This document shows, one piece after another, positions 17,440 to 25,770 of a DNA stretch of 64,000 nt (position 1 is its first letter; every line of letters starts with the position of its first letter). The notes beneath the pieces are model-generated. The model made no database searches. It saw nothing but the letters and a program-made list of their open reading frames with translations, and was not told the origin of the DNA. The translations under genes and the position numbers were made by a program. Location: positions 3,336 to 67,335 of the forward strand of contig DASWWX010000044.1 of assembly GCA_036405815.1 (NCBI GenBank), given 5' to 3'. Source of the DNA: Solimonas sp036405815. GTDB lineage: Bacteria > Pseudomonadota > Gammaproteobacteria > Nevskiales > Nevskiaceae.

Positions 17440-19949
17440 TGGAACTCCGCACCGATGCGCAGCACGATGCTGCGCGGACGTGTATAGCCGACCGACCAGT
17501 TCTGCCCGTCTAGGGCAGTGTCGTCTTCCTCGTTCTGCTCCGAGGAGACGATTTTTCTCTCGTCGGTGATGTTGTTCACGATCAAGCCGAAGCTGGGCGA
17601 GAACGACAGATCGGGGCGCGTCAGCGTGAAGTTGAGGTTGAGCATGTTGCGCTCCTCGATTCGTCCCTTGTGCTGGACGCTGCCCCAAGAGCGACCGGTG
17701 TGCGAATACTGCAGTGCCGTATTGGTGTTCCAGACGTCGCCGAGCGTGCGGAAGTAGTTGAGTGTGGCCGCCGCCTGCAGATACGGCGCGTTCGACATCT
17801 GGGAACCCTTGGGCACGGTGTTGCGGTCGCTGTCCTGGAACTCGGTTGCGGTTCTGGAATCGAGGTAGCCACCGCTGGTCTCCAGCGACAAGCCGTCCAC
17901 CGGCGTCAGGTAGCGCAGGGACAGCTCGACACCCTTCACTTCCACATCGCCTACGTTGTCGATGTAGGCCTCGGCCGGCGGCGCGGTCTGCGAAACCTGC
18001 GCTTCGCTCCACTGCTGGTAGTACGTGGTCAGGTCGGCGCGCAGCGTCCGTTCGAGCCAGTCGGTGCGGACGCCGAGTTCATAGCTCCAGAGCGCGCTGG
18101 ACTTGTAGGTCGGCGGCACGGTCGAGTTCGGATTCGGAATCGCGACGGCGTTGACGCCGCCGTACTGGAATCCTCGCGCCACGTTGCCGTAGACCAGAAC
18201 GTCGTCGGTCGCCTGCCAGGTCACGGCGACTTTCGGGCTGAAACCTTGCCCTTTGACACTGAGGTCTTCGACCGTCTGCGCCGACCGGTTGGTCAGAAAC
18301 GGCAGCAGGCCGGCCGTCGTCGACACGCCGCGCACTTCGGTCTGGAACAACCGCCCACCCACGGTAACGTTGACCGGGCCGAAATTTCGGGTCAGCTCGC
18401 CGAACAGGGCGGACTCGCTGGCCTCCAGCGGGTCGAGCGACTGGTTGCCGAGCGAGACGCCGTTGTCGGTCACGACGATGTCGCGGATGGCTGGCGGCAA
18501 CAGCGCCAGCACGCCGTTCAGTCCGAGCAGTCCCGGCACCGCGGTGTAGATGTCCGAGCGGACCGCCGCGTCGTAGTTGCTGTAGAACGCGCCGATCTGC
18601 CAGGTCCAGTCGCCTCCGTCCTGCGACATCAGCCGGAACTCCTGCATCAACCCGCGCGCTTCGACGTTGCGCTTGGCCTTTGCGACGCTGATGCCGGCCT
18701 CACCGGCGTTCGACAGCAGACTGAACGACGACTCGATGTCGAACTGGTTCTTCTTGTTCTGGTAGGCGGTCAGCGAAACCAGCATGCCCCAGTCGAAGCG
18801 ATAGCGCACATCCAGCGACGACAGATCGAAGTAGCGACGGGTCGGCGATGGTGTCGGTGCGTCGTAGCGCGTGTAGTCGGCGTCGAAGTTGGTGACGAAG
18901 AAGGCTTCGTCAGCCTCACGTTCTTGGGCCGCGTACAGCGCGCTGACGGTCAGCCGGTCGCTCGCCTCCCAGAACGCCATCGCGCGACCCGACCATTTGC
19001 GCGCATCGTCCGCGTCCTGCTTCTGACGCGCCGGATTGTCGATGTCGATGACGCCGGGACGGTGTTCCTTGACGCCCGAGAGGCGAAACGCCAACGACGT
19101 GCCGACCGGCACGTTGAGCGCGGCGCCAAACGTGGGCGCGGCGCCACCGTCCTTGACCGACACCCACTCGGCGAACGCCTTGCCCTGCCACATCATCAGC
19201 TCCGGCGTGCGCGGCACGTAGCGGATGATGCCGGCCAGCGACGAGGCGCCGAACAGGCTGCCCTGCGGCCCCTTCAGCACCTCCACCGTCTCCAGGTCCC
19301 AGGTGTCCGGATCGACGACGGTATAGCTGCCGATCGGATCACCCAGCGGCACGTCGCCGAACAGCGTGCCCACGGTCTGATTCGTGGTGTTGTCGGGGGC
19401 GATGCCGCGGATCACGATCTTGCGTGCGCTGGTGACCGCCACGTCCTGAATCTGCAGGCCGGGCACCTGATCGACGAAGTCCTGAAGCTCGCGCGCGCCT
19501 TGCTGCTCCAGTTTCTGGCCGGTCAGCACGTTGATGCTGCTGGGGATGTCGCGCAGCGCCTGGCCACGCTTGGTCGCCGTGACCACGATCTCGTCCAAAC
19601 GCGTGGCCTCCGGCGACTCCAGCAACGGCATCTGCGTCACGTCGTTCGACAGCGGCACGACGGCAATCGTGTCGATCCCTTCCGACGAGGTGGCGGCGAG
19701 GTCCTTCGGCTCCGGCGCTGCGCTCTCGGCGTACTCGGAATCGGAGGCCTCCGGCCCGGAGCCGAACATGGATTCTGCCGAAGCGTCTTCGCCCGCCTCC
19801 ATCTCCTGAGTCTCGGCCGACGGCTCGAACGCCTGCGCGAGCGCGGGCGGTGCCAGGGCGGCGCAAACCACGAGACCCAGCACACCGTGCCGCAGCGCGG
19901 GGCTCAGCTGAAAACTACGAGCCCCATCCTCGTTCTTCGTCGAACTCAT
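17436..19949 (-). CDS. TonB-dependent outer-membrane receptor
   Basis: 837-aa receptor. From ATG 19949 a signal peptide (GVLGLVVCAALAPPALAQA) leads into an acidic linker of about 90 residues. The plug domain follows (EIVVTATKRGQALRDIPSSINVLTG, VPGLQIQDVAVTSARKIVIRGI). A beta-barrel then runs to the C-terminal SIVLRIGAEFQ. A longer open frame upstream crosses the promoter and was not used. The start lies about 86 bases after a predicted transcription start with an upstream LysR box (20061-20079). It heads an eight-gene operon whose other members are hydrolases, peptidases and peptide transporters, so a peptide-like ligand is more likely than a siderophore (inference). Confidence 0.92.
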   Translation of the reverse strand: MSSTKNEDGARSFQLSPALRHGVLGLVVCAALAPPALAQAFEPSAETQEMEAGEDASAESMFGSGPEASDSEYAESAAPEPKDLAATSSEGIDTIAVVPLSNDVTQMPLLESPEATRLDEIVVTATKRGQALRDIPSSINVLTGQKLEQQGARELQDFVDQVPGLQIQDVAVTSARKIVIRGIAPDNTTNQTVGTLFGDVPLGDPIGSYTVVDPDTWDLETVEVLKGPQGSLFGASSLAGIIRYVPRTPELMMWQGKAFAEWVSVKDGGAAPTFGAALNVPVGTSLAFRLSGVKEHRPGVIDIDNPARQKQDADDARKWSGRAMAFWEASDRLTVSALYAAQEREADEAFFVTNFDADYTRYDAPTPSPTRRYFDLSSLDVRYRFDWGMLVSLTAYQNKKNQFDIESSFSLLSNAGEAGISVAKAKRNVEARGLMQEFRLMSQDGGDWTWQIGAFYSNYDAAVRSDIYTAVPGLLGLNGVLALLPPAIRDIVVTDNGVSLGNQSLDPLEASESALFGELTRNFGPVNVTVGGRLFQTEVRGVSTTAGLLPFLTNRSAQTVEDLSVKGQGFSPKVAVTWQATDDVLVYGNVARGFQYGGVNAVAIPNPNSTVPPTYKSSALWSYELGVRTDWLERTLRADLTTYYQQWSEAQVSQTAPPAEAYIDNVGDVEVKGVELSLRYLTPVDGLSLETSGGYLDSRTATEFQDSDRNTVPKGSQMSNAPYLQAAATLNYFRTLGDVWNTNTALQYSHTGRSWGSVQHKGRIEERNMLNLNFTLTRPDLSFSPSFGLIVNNITDERKIVSSEQNEEDDTALDGQNWSVGYTRPRSIVLRIGAEFQ

Positions 19950-20041
19950 AGCCAGTAACTTGCCCAAGGGATAGACGCGTGCTGCATGCAGCCAGTGCAC
20001 GACCGAGATCGAAGCTACCGAAATCGAAGACACTCTTAAAT

Positions 20042-20047
20042 CTAATA
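20042..20047 (-). promoter_or_regulatory. Predicted -10 element of the TonB/acylase/dgdA operon
   Basis: Minus-strand TATTAG, part of the element TATTAGATT (20039-20047), which recurs exactly before the PQQ dehydrogenase gene. The region where a -35 would fall (around 20065-20070) lies inside the LysR dyad, consistent with activator-dependent transcription. Predicted leader about 86 bases. Confidence 0.55.
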
Positions 20048-20060
20048 GTTCTAATGCGAT

Positions 20061-20079
20061 CCATAACATCTTGTTATGG
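20061..20079. promoter_or_regulatory. LysR-type operator (perfect dyad) before the TonB operon
   Basis: CCATAACATCTTGTTATGG: 8-bp arms CCATAACA/TGTTATGG around TCT. It contains T-N11-A within ATAAC-N5-GTTAT, the classic LysR-family box. The sub-site at 20066-20079 matches 22949-22962 at 13 of 14 positions, and both lie 18 bases from an identical AATCTAATA. Confidence 0.72.
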
Positions 20080-20091
20080 TCTCGAACGAAG

Positions 20092-20598
20092 CTACTTGCG
20101 CTTCGCCGGCGCCTCGAGCGCGCGCTCGGCGCAGGCCGCATCCTGTTCGGGCGCCGAACCTGACACGCCAATGGCACCGGCGGGCGCCTTGTCCGCATCG
20201 GCAAACGGCACGCCACCGGCGATGGTGGTGAGCTGCAGGATCAGGAACGTATCGCGGGTCGGTGCATCCGATGCCGCGGCCTGCGCCAGCAGCGCCGTGG
20301 GCACGTTGAGACGCACCGCAGTCCGCGCTTTCAGCAACGCGGCTTCGGCGGTGGCGGTGGCCGCGCCGGGCTGACGCTTGAACGCAATCAGCGCACCCGA
20401 GCCGTCGACCACGCCGACGCTCAGCGGCGGCAGCTTCTGCAAAGCGGCGTACTCCAGGCATCGAGCGATCATGCGCTCGGCATCGGCAAGACTCCCGCCC
20501 CCGCCCGCCTGCGCGATCGCGACACCGGGAACCGCAACGATCGCAGCGCCGGTCAGCAGCGCGATACGGAGATTGTTCACGGCGGAATTGCGCATCAT
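20092..20598 (-). CDS. HbpS/GlcG-family protein, exported
   Basis: 168-aa protein with a Sec signal (NNLRIALLTGAAIVAVPGVAIAQA) and one GlcG/HbpS domain: LADAERMIARCLEYAALQKLPPLSVGVVDGSGALIAFKR, then a helical stretch and GGVPFADADKAPAGAIGVSG. Streptomyces HbpS binds haem and works with a sensor kinase; other members have no known activity. It overlaps the PQQ dehydrogenase stop/start by four bases (ATGA) and is its downstream partner. A role in haem or redox handling for the quinohaemoprotein is plausible (inference). Confidence 0.8.
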   Translation of the reverse strand: MMRNSAVNNLRIALLTGAAIVAVPGVAIAQAGGGGSLADAERMIARCLEYAALQKLPPLSVGVVDGSGALIAFKRQPGAATATAEAALLKARTAVRLNVPTALLAQAAASDAPTRDTFLILQLTTIAGGVPFADADKAPAGAIGVSGSAPEQDAACAERALEAPAKRK

Positions 20599-22835
20599 GG
20601 TGAGGTACCGGTGGTGTTGGAGGTGGATTCGGGAGCCGGCGCAACGGCCGGCTCAGGGGAATGACTCGTCGAGTTCGATACCGGCAATTCGCGCTCGTAC
20701 GCCTGCCAGGCGTCGTCGATGATGGCGGCAAGGATCGACACCGTGTCCTGCTTCGTCAGCAACCCCTTGAACGAGCCCATGCCACGACTGGCGCGACTGC
20801 CACCTAGCACGATGTCGTCGAATTCCCGGTAGGTCTTCTCGTCGATACGCCGCAGGTCCGGCACCGTGCCGCTCGCAGCGCTGTTGTTGTGACAGTGGCT
20901 GCAGTGGCGCTTGAGCAGGTCCATGCCGCGCGCGATCGTTTCGACAGAGCCGACGCGCTCGGCAGGCGGGCGGGCGAACGCCGCCGTGCGGACGACTTCG
21001 GCCGGCAGCGGCACCGCCCCACCTTTCAGACGCAGCACGATGAGCTTGCCGGCGTTGCCGTAGCGATGCGCGGCGGTACCTTCAGGGAAGGTACCGCCGA
21101 GCGCGCCGCCGAATCCCGCCATGACCGCGACGTACTGCTGGCCGTCCAGTTCGTAGGTCATCGGTGCCGCCATGATGCTGACGCCAAGGTTGATCGCGGC
21201 AAGCGGCTCGCCGGTATCGGCCTTGTAAACATGCAGGAAGCCGGTGGAGCGGCCCTGGAACACCAGGCCGCTGGCGGTCGTCATCGCGCCACCGCCATTC
21301 CAGATGGCGTTCATCTGCCCCACCCATCGATCGGAGGTCTCGACCTGCCAGGCCACCTTGTTCGCCACCGGATCCCACGCCCGCAGGTAACCGCGGATCG
21401 TGGTGTCCGGCTGGCCCTTGGCGAGCTCGGCCAGCGTCGGCTGCGCGCGCGTGGCTTCGGGGCTCATGCCCCAGTCGATACTGCCGTCGATCGGAAAGCT
21501 GTACAGAGCACCGAGATTGATCCCGCCCTTCTGGTACTTGAACGGCTCCTTCGGCACCCAGAACACCGCACCCATCTCGATCGTCGGGATATAGACCAAT
21601 CCGGTCTGCGGATTGAAAGCCATCGGATGCCAGTTGTGCCCACCGGCAGGGCCAGGAAACACCAGGCGCGGTTCCTTGAAGTAGTCCGCCTGCCCGCTCT
21701 CCACCGGACGTCCGGTTTTCAGATCGACATGCGAGGCCCAGGTGACCGGGACATAGGGCTTGGCGGAAAGCAGCTCGCCGCTCACGCGATCGAGCACGTA
21801 GAAGAACCCGTTCTTGGGCGCCTGCATCAGCACGCGTCGCTCGCGACCGTCGATCTGCAGCTCGGCCAGAATCATCTTCTGCGTCGCGGTGTAGTCCCAC
21901 TGGTCGCCCGGCGTGGTCTGGTAATGCCAGACCAGGCGACCCGTGCGCGCGTTCAGCGCGAGAATCGAGGAGACATACAGGTTGTCGCCGCCGCTGGGAC
22001 TGCGCAGCTTGCGCGGATATAGCGCCGAATTGCCGACGCCGACATAGAGGAGATCGAGATCCGCGTCGTAGGCCATGCCGTCCCATACCGTGCCGCCGAG
22101 GCCGACCTCCCAGAAAGAGTTCGGGTCCCAGGTCTTCGCGGCGGCTTCCAGTTCAGGGTGCTCGAACGGCCCCTCGGCACTGGCCGGCACCGTGAAGAAG
22201 CGCCAGCGCTGCGCACCGCTGTCGATGTCGTAGGCGGTGACGTAGCCGCGCGCATCCAGCTCGGCGCCGGAATTGCCGATCACCACCACATCGCCAGCGA
22301 TGTAGGTCGAACCGGTGATGGTGTAGCCGCGCTCGTGGTCGACGATCGTGTCGACTTGCCAGGCCACCTTGCCGGTCTTGGCATCGAGCGCGATCAGGCG
22401 GCCATCGATCGAGGCCACGAACACCCGGCCCCTGGCGAACGAAAGGCCACGGTTAGTGATGCCGCAGCACACCTTGCTGGTGATGGCGTTATCGACCTTG
22501 GGGTCGAAGGACCACAGCGCCTTCCCAGTACGGGCATCAAGCGCGTGGACAAACCCCCAGGGCGCACTGGCGTAAAGGACGCCATCAACGACGATCGGCG
22601 TCGAAGCCTGGCCATGCGTGGTGGCCAGATCGTAGCTCCAGGCATAACCCAGATTCGCGGCGTTCGCCGCATCGATCTGCTTCAGCGGAGAGAAGTAGGT
22701 CTGCGCCGCATCGTGTCCGCCCGTCAGCCACTCCGAACTGATAGCGTTGGCAGCATCGCCGGACTCATTCTTCTTGCAAGCAACAGTTGAGACTATCGCT
22801 AGCACGAGACCGGCGACGAACATGCGAGACCGCAT
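20595..22835 (-). CDS. PQQ-dependent quinohaemoprotein alcohol dehydrogenase
   Basis: 746-aa periplasmic dehydrogenase. It begins with a lipoprotein-like signal (VLAIVSTVACKKNES, lipid Cys about 20). The eight-bladed PQQ propeller carries tryptophan-docking repeats (ALDARTGKALWSFDP, ALDAKTGKVAWQVDT, ALNARTGRLVWHYQT) and a vicinal disulphide pair Cys123-Cys124 in SKVCCGITNRG, as in PQQ alcohol dehydrogenases. A C-terminal cytochrome c domain has CSHCH at 644-648. It oxidises alcohols or aldehydes and passes electrons via haem to the respiratory chain. The final ~40 residues are Ser/Thr/Pro/Glu-rich with no evident fold. No PQQ synthesis genes are in this window. First gene of a two-gene operon behind a LysR-type box. 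Confidence 0.9.
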   Translation of the reverse strand: MRSRMFVAGLVLAIVSTVACKKNESGDAANAISSEWLTGGHDAAQTYFSPLKQIDAANAANLGYAWSYDLATTHGQASTPIVVDGVLYASAPWGFVHALDARTGKALWSFDPKVDNAITSKVCCGITNRGLSFARGRVFVASIDGRLIALDAKTGKVAWQVDTIVDHERGYTITGSTYIAGDVVVIGNSGAELDARGYVTAYDIDSGAQRWRFFTVPASAEGPFEHPELEAAAKTWDPNSFWEVGLGGTVWDGMAYDADLDLLYVGVGNSALYPRKLRSPSGGDNLYVSSILALNARTGRLVWHYQTTPGDQWDYTATQKMILAELQIDGRERRVLMQAPKNGFFYVLDRVSGELLSAKPYVPVTWASHVDLKTGRPVESGQADYFKEPRLVFPGPAGGHNWHPMAFNPQTGLVYIPTIEMGAVFWVPKEPFKYQKGGINLGALYSFPIDGSIDWGMSPEATRAQPTLAELAKGQPDTTIRGYLRAWDPVANKVAWQVETSDRWVGQMNAIWNGGGAMTTASGLVFQGRSTGFLHVYKADTGEPLAAINLGVSIMAAPMTYELDGQQYVAVMAGFGGALGGTFPEGTAAHRYGNAGKLIVLRLKGGAVPLPAEVVRTAAFARPPAERVGSVETIARGMDLLKRHCSHCHNNSAASGTVPDLRRIDEKTYREFDDIVLGGSRASRGMGSFKGLLTKQDTVSILAAIIDDAWQAYERELPVSNSTSHSPEPAVAPAPESTSNTTGTSP

Positions 22836-22924
22836 CGGGGAACTCCGGAACGTTCGATGACCAACCCCGACGCGCAGGTGGGGCCCTGAAAGCCCATTCT
22901 GCCCACGACCTGCAGCCTGACAAT

Positions 22925-22930
22925 CTAATA
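22925..22930 (-). promoter_or_regulatory. Predicted -10 element of the PQQ dehydrogenase operon
   Basis: Minus-strand TATTAG within TATTAGATT (22922-22930), identical to the element before the TonB operon. Predicted leader about 83 bases. Confidence 0.55.
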
Positions 22931-22948
22931 ATCGTTATGTGTCACTTC

Positions 22949-22962
22949 ACATTTTGTTATGG
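22949..22962. promoter_or_regulatory. LysR-type operator before the PQQ dehydrogenase operon
   Basis: ACATTTTGTTATGG differs by one base from the core of the dyad at 20066-20079. Its left arm (TTCACAT) is degenerate, so affinity may be lower. It lies between the lysR stop (22997) and the dehydrogenase start (22835). Confidence 0.65.
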
Positions 22963-22996
22963 CCAATCCCGACATGGCACCTAGCGACCGTTCCGT

Positions 22997-23851
22997 CTAT
23001 AGCGTGGGCAGTATGGACCGGATTTCCGCTTCAAAACTGCGCAGCAGCGCAGACGAACTGCGCCGCGCGGTCTTGATCGTGATGCCCACCGATGGCAACG
23101 CCGGGAGGCCGCTGGACACCGGCAGCACGGTGAGGTCGGGAGGTACAGCGTACTGGGTCAGCACCGCAATCGCCTGCCCAGATCGCACCACGGAAATGAG
23201 GCCCGCCACGCTGCCGCTTGCATACGCGATGCGGTACTTGCGACCCGCGCGCTCCAGGCGCGAGATTGCCGCCTGGTGATTCATGTCGTCGGGATCGGTG
23301 AGCGCCAGCAGCAGCGGATCGCGCTTGTGCGCATCCCCACCCTGCGCACCCACCCACACAAACTGTGCCTTGCTCAGGAATTCCCGATTGGGGTTGTCGG
23401 CCTCCGAGATAATGGCAATGTCCAGCGTCTGCTCCCGCAGCTTCTCGATCAATTGCGCGGTCGGCGCACAGATCACCTCGATGACCACCTGCGGATGACG
23501 GTTTGAGAACCGGCGCAGCAGGGTCGGCAGAAAGGCGTACGCGTAATCCTCCGGCAGGCCCACCCGTAGTTCGCCAGAAAGGCTTTCGCCGCGCAGCACG
23601 CCGACCGCCTCGTCGTGCACGCGCAGGATCTGCTGCGCGTACTGATACAGCCGCTCACCATGCGCGGTCAGCGTGATACCGCGTCCGCTCCGGATCATCA
23701 AGGTCTGCTCGACCTCCGCCTCCAGACGTTTGACCTGCTGGCTCAAGGCGGCCTGCGAACGGCCCACGCGGTTAGCCGCGCGCACCATCACGCGGGTCTC
23801 CGCGATGGCGACGAAGTGTCGCAGCAGATCGATATTCAGTCGGGTACTCAT
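22997..23851 (-). CDS. LysR family transcriptional regulator
   Basis: 284-aa regulator. The N-terminal helix-turn-helix is LLRHFVAIAETRVMVRAANRVGRSQAALSQQVKRLEAEV, followed by the long linker helix and a periplasmic-binding-like effector domain (ELRVGLPEDYAYAFLPTLLRRFSNRHP). It is upstream of, and on the same strand as, the PQQ dehydrogenase pair. Two LysR-type boxes occur within 3 kb, before the dehydrogenase and before the TonB/dgdA operon, making it the obvious controller of both. The analogy with DgdR, the LysR-type regulator of Burkholderia dgdA, supports this; whether it activates or represses is not shown by the sequence. Confidence 0.9.
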   Translation of the reverse strand: MSTRLNIDLLRHFVAIAETRVMVRAANRVGRSQAALSQQVKRLEAEVEQTLMIRSGRGITLTAHGERLYQYAQQILRVHDEAVGVLRGESLSGELRVGLPEDYAYAFLPTLLRRFSNRHPQVVIEVICAPTAQLIEKLREQTLDIAIISEADNPNREFLSKAQFVWVGAQGGDAHKRDPLLLALTDPDDMNHQAAISRLERAGRKYRIAYASGSVAGLISVVRSGQAIAVLTQYAVPPDLTVLPVSSGLPALPSVGITIKTARRSSSALLRSFEAEIRSILPTL

Positions 23852-24022
23852 CGGAAAATCAACCAGGCTGGAAAGAACGTTTCGAGATCGTTACTGGGTG
23901 GTGGCATCCAGCCACCGGGCGCGCTTTACTCTACCGATGCCGGACGGACGATGCGTGCCCGCAAGGGCTTCTGGCATGATCGCGACCATCACAGCGGGAT
24001 AAAAACGGGGAGCCAAGCAGCC

Positions 24023-25519
24023 ATGAATCCATCCACCTGGCCGCGTCTTGTGGGCGCGTTTCTGGTCGCACTGACGCTCGTGGCATGCGATGCCGGCAAC
24101 GATCAGGCTCAGGCCGCGCCGGATCCGAACGATACGTCGAGCGATCCGCCGAACGAGGGCGTGATTCTCGTCTCGGAGCTCCTGCACATGGTCGAACGCA
24201 GTGGCCTGTACTCGCTGCCGACCGACCCCGCCGAGATCATGAGATCGATCACGACGCTGCCCCAGGCGTTGGGCAACATCTTGGCGATGCATCTCGGGCG
24301 GCTTTATCCGACACCGCAGGAGCTCATTCCCGGCGTCGGGCCGTTGGTGGATCTGCTGCAGGCGCGCGCCGAACTGCTGCTGAGCGGCAAGCAGCCCGAG
24401 AGGCTGATCCAGGACACCCTGGATGGCGAGCTCTCGATCCTGTTGCTGCCGCTGGAAGCCACTACCGTCATCGTGGTGCTGCCGACCCAGGTCGTGAAAG
24501 CAGACCCTGCAGCCGTCGGTCTGCCGGAAGCGCCCATGGACCTGAGTCAGATCACCTACGAGGTGAACGGCCGCACCCGCACCGTCGATGACTTCATGCA
24601 GAGCGGGTCCACGAATGCCATCGCGTTCATGCACGATGGCCGATTCATTTACGACGACTACCAGAACGGCTTTACCCCCACCACGCGTCACCACATGTGG
24701 TCGGTCACCAAATCGGTCACCACCTCCCTGGTCGGCATCGCGGTCGAAGAGGGCCTGATTGCCTCGATCCATGACCCGATCAAGCAGTACATCCCCGAGG
24801 CGGCCGACACCGTCTGGGAGGGCGTCAGCATCGAAGATCTGCTGCAAATGGAGTCAGGCACCTACTGGGTCGACGTGCCGGTGCACCAGCCCGAGCAACT
24901 CGTGCTGATGGGGGTCGACTATCACACGAACGGCTTGATCGGGATGACCCGCGACGAGTATCTGCTGCGGCTCACGCGCACCTCGCCCCCGGGCGAGTTC
25001 CACCGCTACAACAGCGGCGATGCGCAGATGCTCGCCTGGTTGCTGGAGCGTGTGTACCAGAAACCCTATGCGCACATTCTCTCGGAGAAAATCTGGCGGC
25101 CCGCGGGCATGCAGAACGATGCGCTGGTCATGGTGGACCGCCTGGGTCACAGCTTCGCGTCGATGGGATTGCACGCAACGCCGAAGGACATGCTCCGGTT
25201 CGGCGAACTGCATCGCAACGGCGGTCGCAGCGTCGATGGCAAGCAGATCATCCCTGCCGCCTGGGTCGCGATGTCACACCACTACGACAAGTCCACCGGC
25301 GGCGGCCCGCGCGGTTACATGTGGCCGCACTGGGGCGGCGAGACATCCGGCAACTACACGGCAGAGGGCTACGGGCACCAACACGTGGCCGTGGCGCCGT
25401 CCCTTGATCTGGTCGGCGTTCGTTTTGGCAACGATCCGGTTGAAACGATTGCGCATGACGAGTGGGAAGCCCTGCTGACTGCCGTGGGCACCTACCTCGA
25501 GACCGGCGCCGCGAAGTAA
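24023..25519 (+). CDS. Serine hydrolase, beta-lactamase/D-aminopeptidase (S12) family, lipoprotein
   Basis: 498-aa protein with a lipoprotein signal (VGAFLVALTLVACD). After a ~170-residue N-terminal region of unknown fold, the class C beta-lactamase-like domain begins. SVTK carries the acylating Ser227 and Lys230, and YNS (Tyr329) is the second catalytic motif. The third motif, usually HxG or KTG, appears to be GYGHQH near the C-terminus. Family members are esterases, D-stereospecific peptidases or 6-aminohexanoate-dimer hydrolases. ATG 24023 follows GGGGAG; the frame upstream lacks signal-peptide character. It is transcribed away from the LysR regulator and may be outside that regulon. Confidence 0.82.
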   Translation: MNPSTWPRLVGAFLVALTLVACDAGNDQAQAAPDPNDTSSDPPNEGVILVSELLHMVERSGLYSLPTDPAEIMRSITTLPQALGNILAMHLGRLYPTPQELIPGVGPLVDLLQARAELLLSGKQPERLIQDTLDGELSILLLPLEATTVIVVLPTQVVKADPAAVGLPEAPMDLSQITYEVNGRTRTVDDFMQSGSTNAIAFMHDGRFIYDDYQNGFTPTTRHHMWSVTKSVTTSLVGIAVEEGLIASIHDPIKQYIPEAADTVWEGVSIEDLLQMESGTYWVDVPVHQPEQLVLMGVDYHTNGLIGMTRDEYLLRLTRTSPPGEFHRYNSGDAQMLAWLLERVYQKPYAHILSEKIWRPAGMQNDALVMVDRLGHSFASMGLHATPKDMLRFGELHRNGGRSVDGKQIIPAAWVAMSHHYDKSTGGGPRGYMWPHWGGETSGNYTAEGYGHQHVAVAPSLDLVGVRFGNDPVETIAHDEWEALLTAVGTYLETGAAK

Positions 25520-25580
25520 GGCCCGCTACCGGCGGACATCAAGGCCGAGGCGAGTTCCGACGGCGCCGGTTATAAAAGGT

Positions 25581-25657
25581 TGGCGCGCCCGGCAGGAGTC
25601 GAACCTGCGACCACCCGCTTAGAAGGCGGGTGCTCTATCCGGCTGAGCTACGGGCGC
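25581..25657 (-). tRNA. tRNA-Arg (anticodon TCT)
   Basis: Complete cloverleaf on the minus strand: acceptor GCGCCCG/CGGGCGC, D arm AGCTCAGCCGGATAGAGC, anticodon stem CCCGC/GCGGG around CTTCTAA (anticodon TCT, reads AGA), T arm with GTTCGACTC. CCA is encoded at 25581-25583. Confidence 0.96.
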
Positions 25658-25770
25658 TCGAGGGGCCGGTAGTTTAAAGCGCGCGCTGCCGATGCGCCCC
25701 CTGATTGGGGGGCTGCCCGGTTTTGTGAACTCGCGCACAGTGGCCAGCATTCCACGAACTGATCGGGACC

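Noticed and set aside
17670..19958. 762-codon open frame on the plus strand
   Set aside because: Antisense to the first TonB receptor; Arg/His/Gln-rich shadow frame.
20595..22835. Polyvinyl-alcohol dehydrogenase as identity of the PQQ enzyme
   Set aside because: The haem domain is C-terminal as in quinohaemoprotein alcohol dehydrogenases, and no oxidised-PVA hydrolase is adjacent.
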